Assembly: GCF_050409585.1 (NCBI RefSeq)
Contig: NZ_JBNUPE010000021.1
Coordinates: forward strand, 1 to 21,643
Length of the DNA stretch: 21,643 bases
Direction: 5' to 3'
From: Facklamia sp050409585
GTDB lineage: Bacteria; Bacillota; Bacilli; Lactobacillales; Aerococcaceae
Shown here: in pieces, positions 11,126 through 20,444 of the stretch
Layout: each line of letters begins with the position of its first letter
How positions within the stretch are numbered: position 1 is the first letter of the stretch
Position numbers and translations under genes: made by a program
Notes under the pieces: generated by a model
Told to the model about the DNA's origin: nothing
Databases searched by the model: none
What the model saw: only the letters and a program-made list of their open reading frames with translations

Positions 11126-14100
11126 ATCTTTCCTGTGTATTTTCTTTTACTGCTTTATCTTTGTTTTCGTTGCTGGTATTTTGATAGGCTCTAATTTGTC
11201 CTAAAATAGATGGCTTATCTTCTAATTGCTCTTTACTATCTAGTCTACTATGATAATTGTCCTCTACATCATAAGTCGATTCAAAGTAATCACTATCCTT
11301 AAAATCGTGGTCATATCGGTCAGGGATACCATCATTATCTAAATCCTTATCTAATGGATCATAAAGGTTACCGTCATCATCTATGGCTAAACCAGTTGCT
11401 TGAATAAGATCCTCTGAATCCATATAGACTAAATCATTAAATTCTGCTTGATGGATACTTTCTATCATTTCCTTAATGATTTCTTCTTCCGACATTCCCT
11501 CCTCTCCAAACTTTTCTGTTGATACTAAAATATCCTCGTCTAAATATAAAGACCAGGACTTTTCTTCAAGGTTTAATTCATAAGATATAGAGTTTCTTCC
11601 ATCAGGTGTTTCTGTGTAGGCTATTCCAACATGGGCTAGATCTGGATACAATTTGTCAAAGTCTTCATAAGAATCATTGCTATCATATTCTTCATTACAA
11701 AATTCAACAATGGCTCTTTTTAAATCTTCCATAAGAGGGGTTTTATTTTCTAGTTCCTCCACTTCACCCATATCTAATAGCTTATTTAGTTCAGCAAGTC
11801 TTAAAACTTTATCCTCTAATTCTTTTGCTTGCTCAAATGGATTTTTCAGCTCCTCCCTTGCATTTACTAATTGTTCCTTAGTAGTTTCTAGCTTGTTCTC
11901 TAATCTTTCTAGTTTTTCATCTAGTTTACCAAGGACATTATCTAGCCTGGTAAGATTCCCATCAGCACTCGTCCCAAGACTACCTTGATGTTTGGCTTTA
12001 CCATTTAAGGAAAAGTTATATTCATTAAGAAATGAGTTATAGGAAACCTCTAATTTGAAATTACGGTATAAACCAATTTCTTTTTCTTCTCCCATCTTGA
12101 CAGTCTTTATAGCTTCTAATAGTTTTTCTCCTGCCAGTTTTTTATCTAGGATTTTTTCTCCTGCTATTGTTATCCCATTAAAACTATCTTCTCCACTTAA
12201 CTTAGGCTCTACTATCTTTATATCCTCTTTTACTGCCTGGATCAGGTCTTCTGTAACTTTTATCTCTCTAGGATAGGTCTTACTTACCTTATCCTCCAAA
12301 CGATACTTATTGGACTTGTAATTGGCTTCTAGCATCTTTAATTTGGTTACTTGGTTGTCTAAATCCATCTTTTCCTTGATTAAAGGATTTCCAGTTGCTA
12401 AAGCCTTAATTTCAGCATAATTAAGAGAACTTTCATCTACATCTTCCGCAGCTCTTACTGGTGTTTTAGAAGTCATAATTTGAGAGATAAACTTTTGCTT
12501 GTTTTCAATCGTCTGCCATAAATAGCTGTCAAAGGTATTTTCAGTAACATAACGATATATATTTACTTTCTCATTTTCATTTCCCTGTCTTACAATTCTA
12601 CCTGCTCTTTGCTCTAAGTCAGCGGGTCTCCAGGGTACATCTAAATCATGCAAAGCAATCAGCTTGTTTTGAACATTCGTGCCTGCTCCCATCTTTTGCG
12701 TTGAACCTAAAAGAACTCTTACCTCACCCTTTCTTACCTTAGCAAAGAGTTCTTCTTTTTGCTTGTCTGAATTAGCTTCATGAATAAAAGCGACTTCTTT
12801 TTCTGGTACACCTAGTTCCACTAGCTTTTGTCTAATATCGTCATAAATATTAAATTCCCCATCTCCCTTTGGTGTGGACATATCAGAAAATATCAGTTGA
12901 GCCGATTTATTTTCCTTGGTCTTATCCCAAATGGAAAAGACATTTTTCACACAGACATTAACCTTGCTATCAGGATGATCAGGTAACAAAGGATTAATAA
13001 GTCTTTGATCAAGTGCTAGTTTCTTCCCATCATTAGTTATCTTTAACATATTATCTTTTTCAGGTTCTACTTGATTGTTTCTTACCTTATCCGCTCTTTC
13101 CGCTAAAGAAGATAGAATTTCTTTTTGTTCCTCTGAAGGCTCTGTTTTTAAAACCTGAAATTCTGCTTCTGGTGTTGGAAGTTTTAACATATCTGCTGTT
13201 TGAATATCAGCCACTTCACGAAACATATTCATCAGTTCTGGTAGGTTATAAAACTTAGAAAATCTGGTCTTAATGCGATACCCTGTTCCTTCAGGACTTA
13301 ATTCCATAGCAGAGGTCGTTTCTCCAAAGGTGGAAGCCCATGCGTCAAAGTGTTCTAAACCATGTTTTTTCAAGTCCTCATACTGTAAATATCTTTGCAT
13401 GGTGTAAAGTTCAGTCATAGAGTTTGAGATAGGTGTTCCTGTAGCAAAGATCACTCCTTTGCCTCCTGTCATTTCATCCATGTAACGACATTTCATATAC
13501 ATATCTGATGACTTAAAGGCTTCCGATTGTCCAATACCAGCGACATTTCTCATTTTGGTATGAAGATATAAATTTTTGTAATTGTGAGCTTCATCTATAA
13601 ATAGCCTGTCTACTCCCAACTCTTCAAAGGTAATTACATCATCTTTTTTAAAGTCATCATTTAGTTTTTCAAGCCTTGTTTCTAATTTCTTTTTGGTCTT
13701 TTCTAATTGTTTAACGGTAAAATTCTGATTTCTATCATGCTTGTAATCACTAATAAAATTAACAATATTTTCAATTTCATCTTGTATATGCTTTTCTTGA
13801 TATTCCTTAGACATAGGAATCTTTTCAAATTGACTATGACCAATAATTACAGCGTCATATTCCCCTGTTGCAATTTTTCCTATAAATCTCTTTCTATTTT
13901 TAGGTTGAAAGTCCTTTTTATCAGCCACCATTATATTGGCCGAAGGATAAAGTTGCATGAACTCTCGACCAAACTGTCCTGTAATATGATTAGGAACGAC
14001 AAAAAGAGATTTTGAACACATGCCTAGTCTTTTTGATTCCATGCTAGATGCCACCATTTCAAAGGTCTTACCACTACCTACCACATGGGCAAGTAGGGTA

Positions 14101-17100
14101 TTTCCTCCATAGAGACTTCTAGCTATGGCATTTTTTTGATGAGGTCGAAGACTAATTTCTGTATTCATACCATCAAAGGTTAAGTTAGAACCATCATATT
14201 CCCTATTTCTAACCGAATTAAATTTTTCGTTATAAATTTTTTCCAGGCGATGTCTTCTATCTGGGTCTTCAAAAATCCAGTCCTTAAACTTCTCTTTAAT
14301 TAGCTCTTGCTTTTGGCTGGCAAGCATGGTTTCTTTCTTATTGAGTACGGAGCGAGTTTTCCCATCAATATCTGTCACTCGGTCAAATACCTTAGTGTCT
14401 TTTAAATTTAAAGAGTTTTCTATTAGTTTGTAAGCATTGACTCTTGATGTTCCATAGGTCATAGTCGCCAGGTCATTGAAATTATCCTTACTCTTACCCT
14501 CGATATTCCATTCAGAAGTTTGAGGGGAGAATTTAACATTAATATCCCATCTAGCAAAGCTCGGTGTTTTTAAGGTTTCAAATACAAAGTTTTCTACATC
14601 CTTAACTGGTATCCAGGTTGCCCCTAGCCTTACATTTATTTCACTTGCTGTTAATTCTTCTGGCATGACCTCCTCTAGCCTAGATTTTTGATAGTTTAAA
14701 CGCTCTAATTCCTTCTCTAGAAGCTTTTTCTCATCTACGCTATAGATTCTATAGTCTGGACTAATTGCCACCCTATTTCTCTCATCCTGGCTTAGTTCAT
14801 ACTGGATTTTTTCTATATGACTATCTAGTATGCCAATCTTTTCTCTTATATTTCCTGATAGATATTCATCTGCCGTTACATATCGGTAGCCATAATAGTT
14901 TTCTCCACTCGCTCCAGCAAAGGGTAAATCACCATCTTCAATATTTAAGGAAATGGACTTAGCTCCTGCTTCTTCATCAAGGTTTAAAAAGATTTCTCCC
15001 TGAAGGTCATTGATTAATTCTTCTTTTGTCTGATTAGTCAAACTTTCCATATAAGAAAAATCAACATAACCTTTTTGGGATACCGATAAGACTAAGGCTT
15101 CAAGTGGAGTGTCCACATGATCAACTACCTTTGCCTTCTTAATAGTTCTTTTTGTAAAAATATCTCCTTTTCCCTTAAACTGTTCTTCATCATCTAAAAC
15201 TTCTATAGATGAAACGAGAGGGAAATTACTATCTTCCTTTAAGGCTCTGGTGTTAGATAGATTATTAATAAAGCCATGTCTATTTGAAAACTCATCATAG
15301 ACTTCATTTAATCTTCTTTGAGCTTTCTTAATTTCTTCATCAGAAAAATCTTCCTTTTGTTTGTAAATGACATCTTTTAAGGCTTCATTGACTAGTAGAT
15401 AGTCCTTAATCTTTTCCTTGTAATTGTCACTTACCTCTTTTTGAATGAGTAGGGAGTTTTCCCTGTAATAAACCTCTCCATCAATTAAGGTATAGGAAAA
15501 GTTTTTTACATCATCAGTAGCTGGCATTGAAATGAGTTCATCTTCTAATAGTTCAATTTCTTCATAGATATGTTCACTTGAAATCTTCTGACTGGCTATC
15601 TCTAGTAAATCTTTCAAGTTTTCTTCACTTGCTTTACAGGACAGTTCCTTACCAAATCGTCCACTAACTTCCACCATCTCACCTAATACCATTTCAGGAT
15701 GGTCAACAAAGTATTTGTTGTAGACAAGACCTTTTTCATCACTTGCTAAATGAATCCAGTCCTCATCTCTTTCAATAATGGAGTCTCTTTTTTTAAGAAA
15801 GATAATATCCGAAGTTACTTCTGTTCCAGCTTCTCCCTTAAAAGTATTGTTAGGAAGTCTGATTGCTCCCATAAATTCAGCTCGAGCTGCAAGGTATCGT
15901 CTAATACTTTCATCTTTTTTATCCATTGTTCCGCTGGATGTAATAAAGGCGATAATTCCACCATTTCTAACCTTATCTAAAGATTTAGCAAAGAAATAGT
16001 CATGGATTAAAAAGTTGTTTTTATTGTATTCTCTATCATTAACCTTAAAATCACCAAAAGGCACGTTTCCTATGACTAAATCAAAGAAGTTATTGGAAAA
16101 GTTTGTTTCTTCAAATCCCTTAATTTGAATATCAGATTGTGGATAAAGGTATTGGGCGATTGTTCCACTTAGAGAGTCCAACTCTACCCCATAGATTTTT
16201 GATTCACTCATTTTTTTAGGAAGTGAACCGATAAAATCTCCAACGCCAAGAGAGGGTTCTAGTATATTTCCTTTACGATATCCCATATCTGACAAGGTTT
16301 GATAGATAGAGTCCATGACTAAGCTTGGTGTATAAAAACTTGTTAGGGTTGATTCCTTTGCTCGTTCATATTCTTCACCTGATAGATTTTCCTTTAAAAA
16401 ATTTCTAGCTTCTTCCCACTGCCCAGCTTTGTTTTCATCAAAGACATCTGCTAAACCACCCCAGCCAAGGTAGTTAGATAAGATTTCTTTTTCTTCCTTA
16501 CTTGCTGGTCGATCTTCTTTTTCAATTTGCCTTAAAGTTTTTATGGCACTGATGTTTCTTTCTAATCTTTCAGATGGTGTGAGAGAGATAAGTTCTTTCT
16601 TATCCTTTTTAGTTATAGTTTCACTTTCAAGTTCTTTCTCAACTACTTCTTCATCAACGACTTGACTTTCTACTTCTTTCTCATCTGCTATTCTTGTAAA
16701 TAAATCTTCAAGGATTTTCTCATCTCTAAAAGGAATTACATTAGACCCTCGAATCATGCCACCTAGATATTCTGTGTGAGATCGAATGGTTACAGTCTTT
16801 AAATCAGAACTCGTATCAAAATTTGTAATAGTATAATCATCGTCCTGATATCTAACCTGGTCTCCTACTATAAAGTCTGGTCTTTCTAGGCTAATTTTTG
16901 ATAGTAAATCTTCTTGATTATTAAAGCTTATGACTGGTCGATAATGATTACCCTCTCGCAAGGCTTCAAGCTCTATTTCCCTATTACTTTCATTATTAAC
17001 TATTTCTTTAATAAGATAGGCTTCATGTTCATAATAAATCCTTTGACCAAGTGATAGCTTTACTTCTTCTTTTAAATGGTCATCTATCTTAAAGACTGGA

Positions 17101-20100
17101 TAATTTCCACTATCCAGTAAGTTATCAATTTTCTGACTTTCTTCAAAGCTACTTCCTCGATACATGGGATATTCTTTTCCATCAAGTACTACGATATTTC
17201 CTGTATCTTCAATTTCTATGTCTTGAATGCTATTAGGCTCTACTAATGTAAATTCTGTTCCAACCTTTAGAGCGATTTGTTTTTCTTGTGATTTGTCCTC
17301 AATCTGACTGTATAGATAATCAAAAAGCTCTCTGTTAGCTTCCTTTCCATCTCCTATATCAACTCGTAAGTGCTCCGTTCTTTCCCCATTAACATAGTGG
17401 TCAAAATAAAACTTATGATAGCCCTCATAAGAATCAGTCATCTCTCCATACTCATCTATTCCATAAAGAGTATTGTGTGCTTTTACTCTTTCATCTAAAT
17501 CAGAAATCTCATCTAATAAAGCGACTGAAAGTCTTTCCCCACCAAAATCCTTAGAAAAAGTTTGTGACCTTTCATTAAATTCAATTATCCAATAGTCTTC
17601 TTCTATTTCTTCTTTCTTTTCAAAGCTTAAATTTTCAAGCCCTTCTTCTCTTTCCTTTTTTTCCTTATAGTTCTTTGCCTCATTAAGCATTTCTACAAAA
17701 GAGTTCATAGGAACTTGATCTATATTGATTTCTTTTTCAAGGGCTCTCGCTTGATCTACTATAATCTCGCCCTTCCATAGATAATCTTTTAGGACAATAA
17801 ACTTTGAGATTTCTTGTATCTCTGATTTTTTTAGATAATCTAATGCCTGACTTCTTAAATAAACATTGTCAATATTGGCATTTTGATTCATATCATCTAC
17901 TAACCATTTTAATTGTTCCATCTTCCAAGAAGGAAGGCTTGGATCAAGAAGAACTTCTAAATCTACTTGACTAAACCTATAGTCTCTTATAGCACTTTCT
18001 AGTTGTTCAATTTGATCTTCGCTATAATCTAATAAATCTATATCTAAGATGGTCATTTCTTTTATTTCATTTGTACTTTCCTTAATTTCCTTTTTTTCAA
18101 TATACAAATTTTTAGAAAGTAACTCATCTATATGCTTTGCTACATTTGACCAAGTAAGAAGAATATCATTACAGTCTTTCTTTTCTAATTTAAGACCCTT
18201 TGCGTCATGCCATTCTCCGCTTCCTCTTGCTCCTGAAACAGCATGAGAGCTTCCACCAATTCCATACTCGTCTTTTAAGAAATTAGCTTTTTCCTGAAGT
18301 GTGTGATTTTCTTTAAAGTATTTTGCAATTCTTTCTTTTCCTCTATCTACACCACTTCCTCTTGAAATAGTAGCAAGAATCTCATCTTCTGTAATAAAAG
18401 CTTTTAACGATGGTTGATCAGTCAGTTTCGTAGAATATTCCTTTCTTGGAAGTTCAAGTTCCTGTAGTTTCTGATAAAGACTATCCACCTTGTGATAATG
18501 AAATCTTAGTACATCTCTATTTTCTTTATATTCTTCTAAAAATCGTCCATACTCTTTAACGATATTTCCAAGGTTTTCAGGTTTTTTAAGGAGCTCAGAT
18601 AATCTTTTAGCTTCATCCGGAAAGCCACCTCCTCCTTCTATAAAGTCAAAATAGCCCTGTGCTTTTCCTTCTTCGCTTAAATCGTGATATAGATACCCTA
18701 GCGATTCTGAAATTTTATCTCTTTCATAGTCAAGTGCTTCTGAAAGCTCTACATTTGTGGCAAACTCTCCTTTTTCCAAAAGCTCATTTATTCTATTAGC
18801 TACATCACTCCAACTTAAAACTTGCGTCATATCTTCTCTTGCAGATGTTCCATAAGCTAAATGAATCCCCTCATCCGAATACCATGAAGATACTTCTTTT
18901 TCATCAATATAAAATCCATTTCCACCTTTAAATGTATCTTTTAGGTATTCTCCTAATTGTTCTACTGTTTTACCTTTGGAAAATTCAGCAATGATAGGAA
19001 GTCTACCTCCCTCATGGTTTCCTCCGTTTACAAGAATACTGTCAATCTCTTTTTGAAGAAGGGGAATTGTGAGTTTAATCTGTTCAAAACTTTTATTAAT
19101 ATCAAAAAAAGAAGCCTGTTCAGCTCCTTTTCCTAAATCAGTATTTTCTTCTCCTAGCCCTCTACGATCTCCTTGATGATGATCTCCTTCAAGGCTGACA
19201 TCATGTTCTTCTCTTGTTTCTGGTATTCTTCTGGACTCTTCTTCTTCATGGTCTCGGTTAAATTCCAAGCCTTCATCATTTTTTCTTTTTCCGTTCTCAA
19301 TAGACTGATCGCTCTTTTTTGTGTTTCCATCAAGTGATTGACTAGTTGATTCTCCTCGTAAAGTTCCATCAGCATCTGAAACTTGCTGTCTTCCTCGCTG
19401 TTCACCAGATAGTCTAGTCTCATCACTGAATAAGTCGGATTGGGAAATTCCTTGATAAATTCCTTCTCTTTCTCCAACTGGTCTAGGGTTTTCTCCCTGA
19501 TTGTCATGGCGATCTCTTCCATCGATTCCATCTGCCCAAACTCTGTCTTTATTTCCTGTGTCCTTATCATCTCGTCGAATAACATCTTCTCTACCTCCCT
19601 TATTTTTGTCCCTATCTTTATTATAATCTGCACCAGCTCTTTCTGTCAGCCCCTGATTTAATTCAAAAGTCCTGGTTCTTTCCATGGTATCTTCAATAAT
19701 TTCTTCTACAAGGTCTGAAACTACATAGCCTAGACTCATTAGGGTAATCCTATCTAGGTGCAAATAATTTTCTTTTATTAAATTTTTATCTACTTCGTAA
19801 TCAATATTAAATCGACCTGCTAGAGAATAGGAAATAGACTGATAGATAAAATCCATAAAGGAAGCTCTATCTCCATCAGATATTCTCATTTCATTGGCTA
19901 GACTATAGATTTTATCCTCTCCATAAATTCTTGCCAGGCTATAAAGATTTTCTGATAGCTTGTCATTTCCTCCATATCCCTTATCTGCTAGGATCTCACT
20001 TAAAATTAAATCATGCCTTTCTGGATTAAACGACCACAATTTGACCTCATTGACTTCCTTATTTCTTGATACCGTCTGACTAATATCAAAGATATAGTCT

Positions 20101-20363
20101 ATTTTTCTGTATGAACCGTAATCTTCCATAATTGGAGTACCTTTTTCTCCACGCATAACGGTTCGATTAAATCTTTTTCTCCAAAAATCAAACTTAGCAC
20201 AAGCAATGGCATTGGGATTTTTGCTATAGATATTAAGTTGACTTAAGAAATCATATCGTTGATTATTTCCAATGACTTTTAAAAGCTTTAAATATTCGTC
20301 TTCATTACTTAAAATATCTTCTTTAATTAGCTCTGTAATCTTATAAAAATCATTAACTCTCAT
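11124..20363 (-). CDS. Giant ArdC-like/N6-methyltransferase/SNF2-helicase protein of a conjugative element
   Basis: This encodes 3079 residues. Residues 31-97 match the ArdC/LtrC-type N-terminal domain (YDFLSQLNIYSKNPNA, W-R-K-x-x-x-R-x-V-x-R-G-E-K-G, IFDISQT). A charged, disordered linker spans about 240-405. Two copies of a 65-70-residue module lie at about 465-532 and 689-753. An N6-adenine methyltransferase follows, with motif I EPSLGVGDF near 1372 and motif IV NVPF near 1432. An SNF2-type helicase has Walker A VVGSGKT with Lys2099, DEAH near 2258 and QRAGRIVRQG near 2589. The C-terminus has a D-rich calcium-type motif (3005-3025) and a SILG tail (3052). The architecture is that of the large methylase-helicase proteins of Bacillota conjugative elements and is reminiscent of P1 DarB, an antirestriction protein. 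DNA modification or protection on entry is likely. AAAGGAG lies before ATG 20361-20363. The length is at the upper end for the family. Confidence 0.92.
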   Translation of the reverse strand: MRVNDFYKITELIKEDILSNEDEYLKLLKVIGNNQRYDFLSQLNIYSKNPNAIACAKFDFWRKRFNRTVMRGEKGTPIMEDYGSYRKIDYIFDISQTVSRNKEVNEVKLWSFNPERHDLILSEILADKGYGGNDKLSENLYSLARIYGEDKIYSLANEMRISDGDRASFMDFIYQSISYSLAGRFNIDYEVDKNLIKENYLHLDRITLMSLGYVVSDLVEEIIEDTMERTRTFELNQGLTERAGADYNKDRDKNKGGREDVIRRDDKDTGNKDRVWADGIDGRDRHDNQGENPRPVGEREGIYQGISQSDLFSDETRLSGEQRGRQQVSDADGTLRGESTSQSLDGNTKKSDQSIENGKRKNDEGLEFNRDHEEEESRRIPETREEHDVSLEGDHHQGDRRGLGEENTDLGKGAEQASFFDINKSFEQIKLTIPLLQKEIDSILVNGGNHEGGRLPIIAEFSKGKTVEQLGEYLKDTFKGGNGFYIDEKEVSSWYSDEGIHLAYGTSAREDMTQVLSWSDVANRINELLEKGEFATNVELSEALDYERDKISESLGYLYHDLSEEGKAQGYFDFIEGGGGFPDEAKRLSELLKKPENLGNIVKEYGRFLEEYKENRDVLRFHYHKVDSLYQKLQELELPRKEYSTKLTDQPSLKAFITEDEILATISRGSGVDRGKERIAKYFKENHTLQEKANFLKDEYGIGGSSHAVSGARGSGEWHDAKGLKLEKKDCNDILLTWSNVAKHIDELLSKNLYIEKKEIKESTNEIKEMTILDIDLLDYSEDQIEQLESAIRDYRFSQVDLEVLLDPSLPSWKMEQLKWLVDDMNQNANIDNVYLRSQALDYLKKSEIQEISKFIVLKDYLWKGEIIVDQARALEKEINIDQVPMNSFVEMLNEAKNYKEKKEREEGLENLSFEKKEEIEEDYWIIEFNERSQTFSKDFGGERLSVALLDEISDLDERVKAHNTLYGIDEYGEMTDSYEGYHKFYFDHYVNGERTEHLRVDIGDGKEANRELFDYLYSQIEDKSQEKQIALKVGTEFTLVEPNSIQDIEIEDTGNIVVLDGKEYPMYRGSSFEESQKIDNLLDSGNYPVFKIDDHLKEEVKLSLGQRIYYEHEAYLIKEIVNNESNREIELEALREGNHYRPVISFNNQEDLLSKISLERPDFIVGDQVRYQDDDYTITNFDTSSDLKTVTIRSHTEYLGGMIRGSNVIPFRDEKILEDLFTRIADEKEVESQVVDEEVVEKELESETITKKDKKELISLTPSERLERNISAIKTLRQIEKEDRPASKEEKEILSNYLGWGGLADVFDENKAGQWEEARNFLKENLSGEEYERAKESTLTSFYTPSLVMDSIYQTLSDMGYRKGNILEPSLGVGDFIGSLPKKMSESKIYGVELDSLSGTIAQYLYPQSDIQIKGFEETNFSNNFFDLVIGNVPFGDFKVNDREYNKNNFLIHDYFFAKSLDKVRNGGIIAFITSSGTMDKKDESIRRYLAARAEFMGAIRLPNNTFKGEAGTEVTSDIIFLKKRDSIIERDEDWIHLASDEKGLVYNKYFVDHPEMVLGEMVEVSGRFGKELSCKASEENLKDLLEIASQKISSEHIYEEIELLEDELISMPATDDVKNFSYTLIDGEVYYRENSLLIQKEVSDNYKEKIKDYLLVNEALKDVIYKQKEDFSDEEIKKAQRRLNEVYDEFSNRHGFINNLSNTRALKEDSNFPLVSSIEVLDDEEQFKGKGDIFTKRTIKKAKVVDHVDTPLEALVLSVSQKGYVDFSYMESLTNQTKEELINDLQGEIFLNLDEEAGAKSISLNIEDGDLPFAGASGENYYGYRYVTADEYLSGNIREKIGILDSHIEKIQYELSQDERNRVAISPDYRIYSVDEKKLLEKELERLNYQKSRLEEVMPEELTASEINVRLGATWIPVKDVENFVFETLKTPSFARWDINVKFSPQTSEWNIEGKSKDNFNDLATMTYGTSRVNAYKLIENSLNLKDTKVFDRVTDIDGKTRSVLNKKETMLASQKQELIKEKFKDWIFEDPDRRHRLEKIYNEKFNSVRNREYDGSNLTFDGMNTEISLRPHQKNAIARSLYGGNTLLAHVVGSGKTFEMVASSMESKRLGMCSKSLFVVPNHITGQFGREFMQLYPSANIMVADKKDFQPKNRKRFIGKIATGEYDAVIIGHSQFEKIPMSKEYQEKHIQDEIENIVNFISDYKHDRNQNFTVKQLEKTKKKLETRLEKLNDDFKKDDVITFEELGVDRLFIDEAHNYKNLYLHTKMRNVAGIGQSEAFKSSDMYMKCRYMDEMTGGKGVIFATGTPISNSMTELYTMQRYLQYEDLKKHGLEHFDAWASTFGETTSAMELSPEGTGYRIKTRFSKFYNLPELMNMFREVADIQTADMLKLPTPEAEFQVLKTEPSEEQKEILSSLAERADKVRNNQVEPEKDNMLKITNDGKKLALDQRLINPLLPDHPDSKVNVCVKNVFSIWDKTKENKSAQLIFSDMSTPKGDGEFNIYDDIRQKLVELGVPEKEVAFIHEANSDKQKEELFAKVRKGEVRVLLGSTQKMGAGTNVQNKLIALHDLDVPWRPADLEQRAGRIVRQGNENEKVNIYRYVTENTFDSYLWQTIENKQKFISQIMTSKTPVRAAEDVDESSLNYAEIKALATGNPLIKEKMDLDNQVTKLKMLEANYKSNKYRLEDKVSKTYPREIKVTEDLIQAVKEDIKIVEPKLSGEDSFNGITIAGEKILDKKLAGEKLLEAIKTVKMGEEKEIGLYRNFKLEVSYNSFLNEYNFSLNGKAKHQGSLGTSADGNLTRLDNVLGKLDEKLERLENKLETTKEQLVNAREELKNPFEQAKELEDKVLRLAELNKLLDMGEVEELENKTPLMEDLKRAIVEFCNEEYDSNDSYEDFDKLYPDLAHVGIAYTETPDGRNSISYELNLEEKSWSLYLDEDILVSTEKFGEEGMSEEEIIKEMIESIHQAEFNDLVYMDSEDLIQATGLAIDDDGNLYDPLDKDLDNDGIPDRYDHDFKDSDYFESTYDVEDNYHSRLDSKEQLEDKPSILGQIRAYQNTSNENKDKAVKENTQER

Positions 20364-20390
20364 ATTCTAACTCCTTTCGTTTTTTAGTAA

Positions 20391-20417
20391 TAAAAAAGAC
20401 GATATCTCTATCGTCTT
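20391..20417 (-). terminator. GAGA-tetraloop terminator after the AlbA_2/HATPase gene
   Basis: On the minus strand AAGACGATA (from 20409-20417) pairs with TATCGTCTT (from 20396-20404) around GAGA, a perfect 9-bp stem followed by a T-run (20392-20397 region). It lies 27 bases after the stop of the gene at 20445 and 28 bases before the giant gene's ATG. Confidence 0.8.
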
Positions 20418-20444
20418 AAATCTTATCTATTTTCTTAATTGGTC

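Noticed and set aside
13707..14015. Plus-strand frame of 102 residues opposite the helicase domain
   Set aside because: It is antisense to the Walker A to DEAH segment of the giant protein. The sequence looks like the reverse of helicase coding.
19154..19633. A 159-residue minus-strand frame inside the giant gene
   Set aside because: It lies in another frame of the charged linker of the 3079-residue protein. It has no ribosome site and only the composition bias expected from the purine-rich coding strand.
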